Below, one piece after another: positions 54,764-62,845 of a DNA stretch of 64,000 nt; positions within the stretch are counted from its first letter, which is position 1, and each line of letters opens with the position of its first letter. Under the pieces are notes generated by a model, which saw nothing but the letters and a program-made list of their open reading frames with translations, did not search any database and had not been told where the DNA came from. This stretch comes from Acholeplasmataceae bacterium UBA6150. GTDB lineage: Bacteria > Bacillota_I > Bacilli_A > Acholeplasmatales > UBA5453. A program made the translations under genes and the position numbers. The stretch is from NCBI GenBank assembly GCA_002423145.1, contig DIUU01000003.1, positions 136,671 to 200,670 of the forward strand. Reading direction: 5' to 3'.

Positions 54764-55444
54764 ATGAAAGATGTGAATAGATGGTTTGGAGTACCAAAAT
54801 CAGAATTGAAAAAAATAACGAAAGACAACTATCATAATGTTGAACTCAAACACAATATTGAACTTACTTTAGATAATGTTAAAGAATTTTTCTATGATTT
54901 TGAATGTAATCCAAATCATATGGAAGGCAGGATTAAAGATTTTCGAAAACTAAATATACCGAATGAAACCATCATTTCATGGACGACAGATTATTATAAA
55001 GAAGATATTAAAAAATATGATTCACTCACTATAAAAGAGAAGGTATGGTATATTGGAAAACTATCTGGTATTCTCGATCAATTTACCGATAACTTTATCG
55101 TGGATTTAACTAAGAAGTTTATTCAGTTAACAGAAGAACCGGATTTTACTGATAAAGCTAAACGAAATATTGATTGTAGAGAAGGAGAAATGTTTCTATT
55201 TTATTTACCAAAATTGCTAAAAAATGATGAATTATTTTCAGGATTTCTACCCAAATTATATCAAATTAAACAACTTGAATTATTTTCCATTTTGATTAAT
55301 AAATTCGTGGACATGATTAATACATACCCACAAAACTTTGATACTGAAGGAATGTATAGCAAATCATATTATTATGATGTATTAACGAAATTTAATCGTA
55401 AGTTTGATTTGAATTTTGAACCCATCATAGAAAAATTAAAATAA
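54764..55444 (+). CDS. Hypothetical protein inside the tRNA-Leu islet
   Basis: A 226-residue soluble, mostly helical, lysine-rich protein of no recognised family ('RWFGVPKSELKKIT' at the start, 'REGEMFLFYLPKLLKND' in the middle). TAGGAGGATG precedes the ATG. It is the only intact gene between the two copies of the tRNA-Leu end, and its codon use is markedly AT-rich. It does not look like an integrase. Confidence 0.6.
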   Translation: MKDVNRWFGVPKSELKKITKDNYHNVELKHNIELTLDNVKEFFYDFECNPNHMEGRIKDFRKLNIPNETIISWTTDYYKEDIKKYDSLTIKEKVWYIGKLSGILDQFTDNFIVDLTKKFIQLTEEPDFTDKAKRNIDCREGEMFLFYLPKLLKNDELFSGFLPKLYQIKQLELFSILINKFVDMINTYPQNFDTEGMYSKSYYYDVLTKFNRKFDLNFEPIIEKLK

Positions 55445-55652
55445 GGTATTTGAATAATAGAAAAATATTTTTACAAAGAAGATTGATACTCAATTAACAC
55501 ATACAAAATTGTAACAATTTATTTGGTAGTATTAATGATCACCATTACACATTTCACAAAAAAATCTGAATTTGTATATGAAAAACAACAAGAAAACATG
55601 CTTATTTTCGTGAGAAAACGATAAATATCACACGTTTTCATGAACAAACACC

Positions 55653-55670
55653 TCCGGACTTGGGCACCAT
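55653..55670 (+). repeat. attR-like copy of the tRNA-Leu 3' end
   Basis: TCCGGACTTGGGCACCAT, identical to 54493-54510 except A for C at position 6. The rest of the tRNA is absent. A terminator follows within 11 bases, as it does after the real tRNA. Confidence 0.6.
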
Positions 55671-55680
55671 AGATAAATGA

Positions 55681-55705
55681 AATGACTCCTAGTGGGTCAT
55701 TTTTT
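55681..55705 (+). terminator. Terminator right of the att-like repeat
   Basis: AATGAC pairs with GTCATT (with two further weak pairs) around a short loop and is followed by six T residues. It may be the original tRNA-Leu terminator, displaced by an insertion. Confidence 0.75.
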
Positions 55706-55757
55706 ACTTGAATCTCTATTATATGGGTAAAATATAGAATAATTTACTCACATTATG

Positions 55758-55786
55758 TTGACGTAGGTAAAAACTTCCTATATAAT
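55758..55786 (+). promoter_or_regulatory. Promoter of Fic gene 1
   Basis: TTGACG at 55758-55763, 17 bp, TATAAT at 55781-55786, then AAAGGAGG before ATG 55807. Confidence 0.85.
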
Positions 55787-55806
55787 GGAATAAAAGGAGG
55801 GGTAAA

Positions 55807-56868
55807 ATGTTTAAACTCTCGAAATTACCACCACATGAAAAATTTGATTCTATTATTATCCTGAAGCAACTATTAAATACACATAAAGCGTTAGCTGAAC
55901 TTAAAGGGTTTTCTGATGTCATTCCAAATAAAAACATTTTAATTAATGCTGCAATGATTAATGAAGCAAAAAACAGTTCAGAAATTGAAAACATCATTAC
56001 AACACATGACGAACTATATAAAGCGATGAGTGGAGCAAAGGAGACAGGACCTTCAAAAGAAGTCATCAACTACCGACGAGCTTTGTGGAGAGGATATGAA
56101 CTAGTAAGTCAAAACGGATTCATATCAACCAATATGATCGTCACGATACAGAGTATTATTGAAAGTAGTGATGCAGGTATTAGAAGAGTACCTGGTACTG
56201 TTCTTATAAATGATAAGACGAAAGAAATCATCTATACACCTCCAACAAATTATGACGAAATCATGGATTTACTGACTAATTTAGAAAACTACATCAATCA
56301 AGAAGATGAGGTAGATAATCTCGTTAAACTAGCGATCATACATTATCAGTTTGAATCCATCCATCCTTTCTATGATGGTAATGGAAGAACAGGAAGAATT
56401 ATTAATATTTTATATTTGGTGCTAAAGGGGTTATTAGATTCACCCATTCTTTATTTAAGTAAATACATCAACAAAAACAAACAACAATACTATGTTAATC
56501 TACAATCTGTTAGAGATAAAAATGATTGGGAATCTCTAATTCTATATTTATTAAAAGGTATAGAAGAAACTTCAATCAATACGCTTGATGTTATGAAAGA
56601 TATTGTAAAACTAATTGACATTATCAAACTTGAAATCAAAGAAAAACTACCAAAAATATACTCAAAAGAGCTTGTTGATGTACTATTTCACGAGTTCTAT
56701 ACGAAAATTAGCTATGTAGAAAAAGGTCTTGGAGTCAGTAGAAAAACAGCATCGACATATTTATTAGAACTAGAAAAAGCTGGTGTTTTAGTATCTGAAA
56801 TGGTTGGTAGAGATAAGATATATATCAATCACAAGTTGTTTGAACTTGTGAAAAGTGCAGATTTTTAG
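55807..56868 (+). CDS. Fic-domain protein with N-terminal inhibitory motif (1)
   Basis: A 353-residue Fic protein. The core motif 'HPFYDGNGRTGR' begins near His186, with all catalytic and phosphate-binding residues. An (S/T)xxxE(N) inhibitory motif is present at residues 57-62 (SSEIEN) in the N-terminal domain, placing it in class II, whose members restrain their own AMP-transfer activity. The C-terminal 100 residues look like a winged helix ('GVSRKTASTYLLELEKAGVL'), suggesting DNA binding. The likely reaction is AMPylation of a protein hydroxyl; the target is unknown. Confidence 0.92.
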   Translation: MFKLSKLPPHEKFDSIIILKQLLNTHKALAELKGFSDVIPNKNILINAAMINEAKNSSEIENIITTHDELYKAMSGAKETGPSKEVINYRRALWRGYELVSQNGFISTNMIVTIQSIIESSDAGIRRVPGTVLINDKTKEIIYTPPTNYDEIMDLLTNLENYINQEDEVDNLVKLAIIHYQFESIHPFYDGNGRTGRIINILYLVLKGLLDSPILYLSKYINKNKQQYYVNLQSVRDKNDWESLILYLLKGIEETSINTLDVMKDIVKLIDIIKLEIKEKLPKIYSKELVDVLFHEFYTKISYVEKGLGVSRKTASTYLLELEKAGVLVSEMVGRDKIYINHKLFELVKSADF

Positions 56869-56893
56869 AGTGTTTAAATGATAAGGGTAGAAA

Positions 56894-57606
56894 ATGAAAA
56901 TTGCATTAGCATCACAGTTTAGTAATGAAAAAACAGAAAATAATTTCGAATTAATCATGCGCATCATGGTGAAGCATAAAGGTCATGTAGATTTAGTTTG
57001 CTTTGGAGAAGCATTTTTGCATGGATTTTAATGCGTTATATTGGAATTACCAAAAGGATAAAGAAATAGCCATAAATCTTGAATCTAAATATTTAACAGA
57101 TATTAAGACAGCAGCAAAGGAACATAAAATATCAGTTTCTTTTGGATTCTATGAAGTATTTGAAGATAGTATTTATTCTAGTTACATCGTTATTGATCAT
57201 TGTGGTGAAATATTACATCACTATAGACGAGTATCTATTGGTTGGAAAGAAGTTACTAAATGTGATGGTCATTACAAAGAGGGTAAAGCGTTTTCCACTT
57301 TCAAATTTATGGGAAGAAATATTCTAGTAGCTGTCTGTGGTGATTTATGGCACGAAAAAAATATTGACGCCATAAATAGTATAGAAACAGATATTGTATT
57401 GGCCACTACATATTGATTACAGTATTGAACAATGGGAAACTAGTTTAAATGATTATTTGATACAAACCAGTAAGTTGAAACAACCTGTTTTGATGATAAA
57501 CAATTTATCAAAAACAAGTTATGGTGGTTGCTATTTCTTTAAAGGTGGAAAAATAATCAAGGAACTTACAATGGGGAATACTGGCTTTCTAATTTTTGAT
57601 ATTTAA
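56894..57606 (+). pseudogene. Carbon-nitrogen hydrolase (nitrilase) broken by two frameshifts
   Basis: Three pieces join into one nitrilase-like protein: from ATG 56894, 'MKIALASQFSNEK' to 'VCFGEAFLHGF' (stop at 57029); then a second frame with 'ALYWNYQKDKEIA', the catalytic Lys region 'HHYRRVSIGWKEV' and Cys in 'VAVCGDLW'; then a third frame from about 57395 with 'WPLHIDYSIEQWE' to the TAA at 57606. Glu, Lys and Cys of the triad all remain readable, so inactivation is recent. Two sequencing errors would give the same picture. Confidence 0.8.
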
Positions 57607-57744
57607 TCATTTAGAATGCGATGATTCTATTAAATTTGGAGCATTCAGTAAAAAAGAATTGAATAAACAAAGTTCTCCATGTAGAGATTAAGAATAATAT
57701 ATTTGACTGTATCTAAGTTTTTTTTTGGCTATACTTTCCCACTG

Positions 57745-57850
57745 TGTCCTCCAAAGGGTATGTTGGTGGACAAAAGAACACTTTTCTTTCATCGTCCTAC
57801 ACTTTCGTCTGTTGTCCTCTAAAAGGTATGTTGATGGACAAAAGAACACT
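57745..57850 (+). repeat. Two 38-bp direct repeats
   Basis: 57745-57782 and 57813-57850 match at 35 of 38 positions with a 68-bp period. Each starts TGTCCTC and ends GGACAAAAGAACACT, and each contains an internal inverted pair TGTCC/GGACA. Confidence 0.75.
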
Positions 57851-57912
57851 CTTAAGTGTTTTCATCAAAAAACGCGAGTTTGTTTGTGCTCCTATGACAC
57901 CATAACAAACAT

Positions 57913-57940
57913 AAAAGACTCAAAAATTATAGTCTTTTTA
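57913..57940 (+). terminator. Hairpin terminator upstream of Fic gene 2
   Basis: AAAAGACT at 57913-57920 and AGTCTTTT at 57931-57938 with a trailing T; it insulates Fic gene 2 from leftward transcription. Confidence 0.6.
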
Positions 57941-57949
57941 TTTTACATC

Positions 57950-57978
57950 TTGATTTACAGTGCATAAAATGGTAAAAT
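57950..57978 (+). promoter_or_regulatory. Promoter of Fic gene 2
   Basis: TTGATT at 57950-57955, 17 bp, TAAAAT at 57973-57978. Both hexamers are touched by the inverted repeat 57954-57990, so a bound protein would block RNA polymerase. Confidence 0.75.
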
Positions 57979-57990
57979 ATGCACTGTAAA
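57954..57990. promoter_or_regulatory. Inverted repeat operator on the Fic 2 promoter
   Basis: TTTACAGTGCATA at 57954-57966 and TATGCACTGTAAA at 57978-57990 are perfect 13-bp arms. The 9-bp core arms TACAGTGCA/TGCACTGTA are separated by 15 bp. The same core and gap recur after the gene at 59057-59089. Confidence 0.75.
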
Positions 57991-58002
57991 GGAGGGGATT
58001 TC

Positions 58003-59055
58003 ATGAGAACCTTTGATTATTCATTTCTTAAAAATAAATCGATACCTGCAAATACCGTTAATCTATTGACCACAGTTGAAAAACTTACAATTGATAGAAG
58101 GATGGTAGTTGATGAATACCCGAAGTTATTTGAAGAATTAACTAAAATAGCTATTGTACAGTCGATTATCTCATCAAATGCTATTGAAGGTATAGTAACA
58201 ACGGATGAGCGAATTAAGGGTCTATTAAACGGATCAGTATCCCCAATCAATCATAATGAAAATGAAATTCTAGGATATAGAGATGTGATTGACCTGATTC
58301 ATAATAATTACCAAGATTACGATTTTTCAGAAGATCAAATACGTGCTTTTCATCAATTGTTATTATCATATGAACGCCCTATGTATGCGGGTAAGTATAA
58401 AACATCTGACAATGTCATTCTCGAAATTTCGAAAAATGGTACGAGGAGTGTTCGTTTTAGACCAACCCCAGCTAAAGAAACACAAGTGGCGATGGAACAA
58501 ATGATATTAGCTTACATGGATGCGAGAGATGATTCTAGTATCAATCAATTACTGCTAATACCATGTGTAATTTTAGATTTCTTATCTATCCATCCTTTTT
58601 CAGATGGTAATGGTCGATTAAGCAGACTACTGAGTTTACTTTTACTTTATAAAAATGGGTTTACCATTGGAAAATTCATCTCATTTGAAAACCAAATCAA
58701 CTTAAATAAAAAAGAGTACTATCAATCATTAAAGTTGTCTTCAGATAATTGGAATAACAGTAATAACGATTATTATCCGTTTATCAATCATTTTTTAGTC
58801 ACACTAGTTCGTTGTTTTAATGAATTAGACAAACGGATAAGTATATTGTCATCAAAAGTTACAAACAAGAAAGAGCGCATTAAAATGACCATTGAAAAGA
58901 GTTTAATACCATTAAGTCGTAAAGAACTAATGGAATTATGGCCAGACATTGCAATTGACACAATTAAGAAAGTACTTATTGATCTTCAAAACGATGGTAC
59001 AATTCAAAAGATAGGTAATTTCAAAAACGCAAAGTATAGAAAAACACGAATGTAA
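58003..59055 (+). CDS. Fic-domain protein with N-terminal inhibitory motif (2)
   Basis: A 350-residue Fic protein, different from the first. The core motif 'HPFSDGNGRLSR' begins near His197; the inhibitory motif SNAIEG (SxxxEG) is at residues 58-63. The C-terminal part ('SLIPLSRKELMELWPDIAIDTIKKVLIDL') looks like a winged helix. ATG 58003 follows AAGGAGGGG; 57979 is also in frame but lies inside the operator. The gene stands alone, bracketed by two copies of a TACAGTGCA inverted repeat, so autoregulation through its own C-terminal domain is a reasonable guess. Confidence 0.92.
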   Translation: MRTFDYSFLKNKSIPANTVNLLTTVEKLTIDRRMVVDEYPKLFEELTKIAIVQSIISSNAIEGIVTTDERIKGLLNGSVSPINHNENEILGYRDVIDLIHNNYQDYDFSEDQIRAFHQLLLSYERPMYAGKYKTSDNVILEISKNGTRSVRFRPTPAKETQVAMEQMILAYMDARDDSSINQLLLIPCVILDFLSIHPFSDGNGRLSRLLSLLLLYKNGFTIGKFISFENQINLNKKEYYQSLKLSSDNWNNSNNDYYPFINHFLVTLVRCFNELDKRISILSSKVTNKKERIKMTIEKSLIPLSRKELMELWPDIAIDTIKKVLIDLQNDGTIQKIGNFKNAKYRKTRM

Positions 59056-59056
59056 A

Positions 59057-59089
59057 TACAGTGCATAAAAATGAATAAATTGCACTGTA
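59057..59089. repeat. Second TACAGTGCA inverted repeat, after Fic gene 2
   Basis: TACAGTGCA at 59057-59065 and TGCACTGTA at 59081-59089, gap 15 bp, as in the promoter copy. It begins 2 bases after the stop codon and lies between this gene and the P-loop gene. Confidence 0.75.
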
Positions 59090-59193
59090 AATGTTTTCTA
59101 TGGTATTTACTATAATTGTTTTTTCGAGACCTGTACTATCTGACCAAAACAATGTAAAATTAATTCATACGTATAAGTAATAAGGATAAAAAG

Positions 59194-59715
59194 ATGAAAA
59201 TACAAATTATTGGATTTAGTGGTAGTGGGAAATCGACATTAGCTAGAATACTATCGAAACATTATAACATCCCAGTTTTACACTTGGATTCAGTCCACTT
59301 TTATGGGGATTGGCAAGAACGTACAATAGAAGAACAAAATGACATCGTCTTAGACTTTATAAACCAAAACAAAGATTGGGTTGTGGATGGAAACTATTCG
59401 ATGATTGCGTCGAATCGATTTGAACTGAGTGACGTCACCATCTTTTTAGCTTACAATCGTTTGATTTGTTATTGGAATTGCTTGAAAAGATACCGACAAC
59501 ATCGAGGAAAACACCGATTAGATTGTCCTTGTATTGAAAAATTTGATAGGGAGTTTCAACAATGGATTTTATGGAAAGGTCGAACCAAAAAGCGCATTCA
59601 AAAGATGTATTCTAATCTCAATAAAACCCAAGGAACTAAATTGGTATTTAAAAACAGAAAACAATTAATTCGATGGTTGAAAGATCAACACATTCACAAT
59701 GAAATCAATGAATAA
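59194..59715 (+). CDS. P-loop protein, DNA topology modulation (FlaR)-like
   Basis: A 173-residue nucleotide-binding protein. 'IIGFSGSGKSTLARIL' is the P-loop; 'VLHLDSVHF', 'WVVDGNYS' and 'FLAYNRLICYWNCLKRY' match the adenylate-kinase-like proteins annotated as topology modulation protein. The actual substrate is not known for the family. AAGGATAA precedes the ATG. Confidence 0.8.
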   Translation: MKIQIIGFSGSGKSTLARILSKHYNIPVLHLDSVHFYGDWQERTIEEQNDIVLDFINQNKDWVVDGNYSMIASNRFELSDVTIFLAYNRLICYWNCLKRYRQHRGKHRLDCPCIEKFDREFQQWILWKGRTKKRIQKMYSNLNKTQGTKLVFKNRKQLIRWLKDQHIHNEINE

Positions 59716-59776
59716 ACCCATTGTTTTGTGTTAAATTATATTGTATAATAAACCATATAAAGGTTGGGTAAATTAA

Positions 59777-60235
59777 ATGAAAGTCATTGGAAAAAAATCG
59801 CATGGGGACTTCATCATCGCTATAGTATTGTCAGCCATTGTATTACCCTTATTTGTCCTTTTATCGGCTTTAGCCATAACGAGTACCATGGAAGGGAATC
59901 AAAACCTCATACTAATAACAGGCGGCTTATTTACGGTTTTCTGTATCATTTATGTAGTCACAACAGCCATACGACCTAAAGAACTCATCAAATATGATAA
60001 CGATCATTTTTATTTTATATACAGAACAAAAACAATCACTATACCCATGTCAAGCATCGTCGGCATTACACCGAGAATCGCACAAGCCAGAGGCCTGCGT
60101 TATACCTTTGGTAAAATCATTATCAGAACCTCTAATGGTCGATATGCCATCGATGGGGTAGCCGATGTTGAAAATGTCGCGATAGAAATGACTTTTATCA
60201 AAGAGGAACATAAGTCTAGAAATGTAGAATTATAA
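59777..60235 (+). CDS. Two-helix membrane protein with PH-like domain
   Basis: A 152-residue protein with two membrane helices (about 12-34 and 45-65) and a cytoplasmic beta-rich domain ('DNDHFYFIYRTKTITIPMSSI', in parts), the layout of bacterial PH-domain (YdbT/YcxB-like) proteins. Function unknown. AAAGGTTGGG lies upstream. Confidence 0.65.
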   Translation: MKVIGKKSHGDFIIAIVLSAIVLPLFVLLSALAITSTMEGNQNLILITGGLFTVFCIIYVVTTAIRPKELIKYDNDHFYFIYRTKTITIPMSSIVGITPRIAQARGLRYTFGKIIIRTSNGRYAIDGVADVENVAIEMTFIKEEHKSRNVEL

Positions 60236-60256
60236 CGCCGTTTAGGCGTTTTTCTT
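60234..60256 (+). terminator. Terminator after the PH-like gene
   Basis: AACGCC-GTTTA-GGCGTT followed by TTTC and more T residues; the left arm follows the stop codon. Confidence 0.82.
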
Positions 60257-60287
60257 TTATAATGTAAAGTATGGGGGATATAAAAAT

Positions 60288-60797
60288 ATGTCATATCAAG
60301 TTGTATTGGCTCAAAAGGAAGATGCGAAATCTCTTTTAGAGTATTTAAAACAAGTCGGGGCTGAAACGGATTATTTATTATTTGATCATCAAGGTGTACC
60401 CATGACAATTGAACAAGAAGAAACATTTTTAAGTACAGTAAACTCGACCCCATATAGCCGAATGTATTTGATTAAGGATGCAGATAAAGTGATTGCTAAT
60501 GGGTATATTTATGGCAGTCCTAGAGCACGTATAGGTCACAAATTTACAATCGCAGTGTCTGTACTAAAAACCTATTGGGGCACAGGTGTAAGCCAACTGT
60601 TGATGCAAACATTGATTGATTATGCAAAAAGCACAGGGTTCACTGAATCGATTTTTTTAGAAGTCGTTTCTGAAAATATTCGTGCGATAAAATTATATGA
60701 AAGATTTGGATTCAAATCCTATGGGTCAGTGAGTAAAGCCATTAAACTGCCAGATCGCTATTTAGATTGGACTCTAATGAGGCTGGATTTATGCTAG
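60288..60797 (+). CDS. GNAT-family N-acetyltransferase
   Basis: A 169-residue acetyltransferase. 'FTIAVSVLKTYWGTGVSQLLMQ' holds the acetyl-CoA motif A (variant Q/RxxGxG/A as WGTGVS), and 'FLEVVSENIRAIKLYERFGF' is motif B. Closest general type is the YhhY/RimI-like small-molecule or peptide group. Overlaps the Nudix gene by 7 bases. Confidence 0.85.
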   Translation: MSYQVVLAQKEDAKSLLEYLKQVGAETDYLLFDHQGVPMTIEQEETFLSTVNSTPYSRMYLIKDADKVIANGYIYGSPRARIGHKFTIAVSVLKTYWGTGVSQLLMQTLIDYAKSTGFTESIFLEVVSENIRAIKLYERFGFKSYGSVSKAIKLPDRYLDWTLMRLDLC

Positions 60798-61228
60798 AAA
60801 CGGTATTGGTATACATTGAAGAAAACGAACAGTATTTACTCATTCATAAAAAAAAGAAAGATATGAATGAAGGTAAGTACTTAGGGATTGGTGGAAAGAT
60901 TGAAATAGGCGAATCCATTGAGGATGCGTTATTAAGAGAGACTAAAGAAGAAACGGGACTTACCTTACATGATTTTGTACATCGCGCAAATATATACTTC
61001 ACCAGTGGTAACTATCAAGAAAAAATGTATTTGTTTACGTCAAATGCTTTTTCAGGTCAAGTCATTTCATCGAACGAAGGCGATTTGGTTTGGATCAATA
61101 AAAACGCATTAAAAAGCCTCCCCATGTGGGCAGGCGATCACTATTTTTTGAATAAACTATCCGAGAGTCAGACATTTTTTGAAATGCATCTGGTTTATGA
61201 AGGTGAAACATTAATAGAAGTATATTGA
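60791..61228 (+). CDS. Nudix hydrolase (8-oxo-dGTP diphosphatase-like)
   Basis: A 145-residue Nudix protein. The box GX5EX7REUXEEXGU is complete as 'GGKIEIGESIEDALLRETKEETGL' (split around residues 37-60). 'LLIHKKKKDMNEGKYLGIGGK' resembles MutT-like 8-oxo-dGTPases of Firmicutes. ATG 60791 has GAGG 9 bases ahead; the frame from 60767 lies within the GNAT gene. Translation is coupled to that gene. Confidence 0.88.
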   Translation: MLETVLVYIEENEQYLLIHKKKKDMNEGKYLGIGGKIEIGESIEDALLRETKEETGLTLHDFVHRANIYFTSGNYQEKMYLFTSNAFSGQVISSNEGDLVWINKNALKSLPMWAGDHYFLNKLSESQTFFEMHLVYEGETLIEVY

Positions 61229-61229
61229 A

Positions 61230-61778
61230 CTACATCGGCTTTAGATTTTGTTCAAGCCTTTCAATAATGACTTTAATTCGACGAGCTCTGGCTTCTAGGG
61301 TTTTTAAGGTGTAATAACTTAAGGCATACGTCTTTTGAACTGAATTCGACATATGGATGAAATGTTCAAGGGCTTTAGGTGTATCGAGTAGAAGGGTTTT
61401 AAAATGATCTATATTAAAGTCCTCTGGTGGTAAATCTGCTTTATCCCAGCACCCATTCTTTTTCGCAATCTCGATGGCTTCCAGTCCTGCTTGGTGCATT
61501 CTATGATCTGCGATAAGACGTTCGATTGTCAACTTGTTTTTTGTCGACCATACGCTTTTTGGTCTACGTTTCGCAAAATACTTTATATAATGAGTTTCAT
61601 CTATCCGTTTGTTGGTGCTATCAATCCATCCGTAGCACAATGCCACTTCAACGGCCTCATCTGCTGTTAATTTTGGTTTATCTTCCTTCGAAATCTTTAA
61701 CCAAAAAGAGTCCCCATGGATATGATTTCTTAAATAATTATCAAATGATTTCACATTCTCAAAATACAAAACTTCCAT
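61230..61778 (-). CDS. YdeI/OmpD-associated family protein
   Basis: A 182-residue soluble protein with 'SFWLKISKEDKPKLTADEAVEVALCYGWIDS' (read in parts), 'YFAKRRPKSVWSTKN' and 'FIHMSNSVQKTYALSYYTLKT... AR' region, the pattern of the YdeI family, linked in some bacteria to resistance to cationic peptides. Convergent with the Nudix gene, leaving only 1 base between their ends. GAGGTCATATC precedes the ATG. Confidence 0.85.
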   Translation of the reverse strand: MEVLYFENVKSFDNYLRNHIHGDSFWLKISKEDKPKLTADEAVEVALCYGWIDSTNKRIDETHYIKYFAKRRPKSVWSTKNKLTIERLIADHRMHQAGLEAIEIAKKNGCWDKADLPPEDFNIDHFKTLLLDTPKALEHFIHMSNSVQKTYALSYYTLKTLEARARRIKVIIERLEQNLKPM

Positions 61779-62005
61779 GATATGACCTCGCTATTTCTAT
61801 CGTTACATTCACCAGGAATGAATCGGATTACAAGGATATTATAATCCAAAGTCATGATGATGTGTATAAAATCAGTCAAAATAGATCGTTTGGGTGATTC
61901 AAAATCTTACGGAAAAACGGGAAAAATAGCTCAATACATTTTGCCCATTTACTATGTAAATAAGCATCGATAACATGATATACTAATTAAGAAGAAGGTG
62001 TTTTT

Positions 62006-62800
62006 ATGAAGGACTATACAATTCGATTTAAAGATTGTTCAATATATTATGAAATGCATGAAAATAAGTCAAAACCAACGTTGGTTTTTTTACATGGATA
62101 TACATCGAGTTTAAGCGTTTTTGAATCGATTGTGGTGACATTTAAAAAGGATTATCAACTGATATTCATCGATTTACCAGGACACGGGAAAAGTGGTGTT
62201 TCAGGTTCTGTTGGATTAAAAGACATGCCTGAAATCCTTAAGAGTATTTTAGACTATCAAGACATATCGAAAATCCATTTAATTGGTGTCGATGTGGGGG
62301 CTGTGGTTGGGCAAGGGTTTGGACATATATACCCAGATCACATGGAGTCGTTGGTATCGATTGGAAGCTTTTCAATCTACCACGATTCATGTAAGAAAGT
62401 AAATCAAGAACATTTTTTATCTCATCTTGGGTTATCTATAAAGTGGCTATTTAACTTTAAGAGTTACTTAAATCATTATGCCAATTTAGCAACCATCACA
62501 GAAGCAGGATTGATTAAATTCAAACAATCTCAAGAGTCATTTAAACGTTCAGGAATGCGTGCATTTAAAGGATTAAACCGGTTTTATCGTTGGGATAAAC
62601 CAGTAAAAAATTACCCAACCTATGTGATTTGTGGCGAATTTGAAGAAGAAGTCATTAAGGATGCTTCGCTTCAATTTGAACAAAAAGTGCCCAATGCCAT
62701 ATTAGAAGGATTCAATAAGAGTAAGCGTGTCGTATTTTTGGATCAACCTAGATTATTCATTGAACATGTTCAAACATTTTTTAAAACACAATTGAAATGA
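62006..62800 (+). CDS. Alpha/beta hydrolase-fold protein with altered triad
   Basis: A 264-residue protein with the hydrolase fold: 'LVFLHGYTSSLSVFE' supplies the oxyanion loop and 'IFIDLPGHGKSG' the next strand. The nucleophile elbow reads GVDVG instead of GxSxG, so Asp replaces Ser as in epoxide hydrolases and dehalogenases. The usual catalytic His before 'FLDQP' is replaced by Arg ('KSKRVVFLDQP'). The triad therefore looks broken and the protein may not be a hydrolase. GAAGAAGG precedes the ATG. Confidence 0.8.
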   Translation: MKDYTIRFKDCSIYYEMHENKSKPTLVFLHGYTSSLSVFESIVVTFKKDYQLIFIDLPGHGKSGVSGSVGLKDMPEILKSILDYQDISKIHLIGVDVGAVVGQGFGHIYPDHMESLVSIGSFSIYHDSCKKVNQEHFLSHLGLSIKWLFNFKSYLNHYANLATITEAGLIKFKQSQESFKRSGMRAFKGLNRFYRWDKPVKNYPTYVICGEFEEEVIKDASLQFEQKVPNAILEGFNKSKRVVFLDQPRLFIEHVQTFFKTQLK

Positions 62801-62802
62801 TT

Positions 62803-62811
62803 TGATATAAT
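62803..62811 (+). promoter_or_regulatory. Extended -10 promoter of the PTS-IIC-like gene
   Basis: TGATATAAT, an exact extended -10 (TATAAT at 62806-62811), lies 34 bases before the start codon, just after the hydrolase stop. Confidence 0.6.
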
Positions 62812-62845
62812 ATATGAGTCACATATATACGGGGGTATATGAAAT

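Larger units (their letters stand above)
55445..55806. other. Intergenic region with att-like repeat, terminator and Fic promoter
   Basis: No gene seen. It contains the second copy of the tRNA-Leu end, a hairpin terminator just to its right and the promoter of the first Fic gene. Confidence 0.6.
57607..58002. other. Intergenic region between nitrilase remnant and Fic gene 2
   Basis: No gene. It contains two 38-bp direct repeats, a hairpin terminator (57913-57938), and the Fic 2 promoter with its inverted repeat. Confidence 0.6.

Noticed and set aside
55653..55670. A second tRNA-Leu
   Set aside because: Only the last 18 nt match; no D-arm, anticodon or T-arm precedes them.
57745..57850. Possible CRISPR array
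   Set aside because: Only two repeat units, 38 bp each, and no cas genes; reported as a direct repeat instead.
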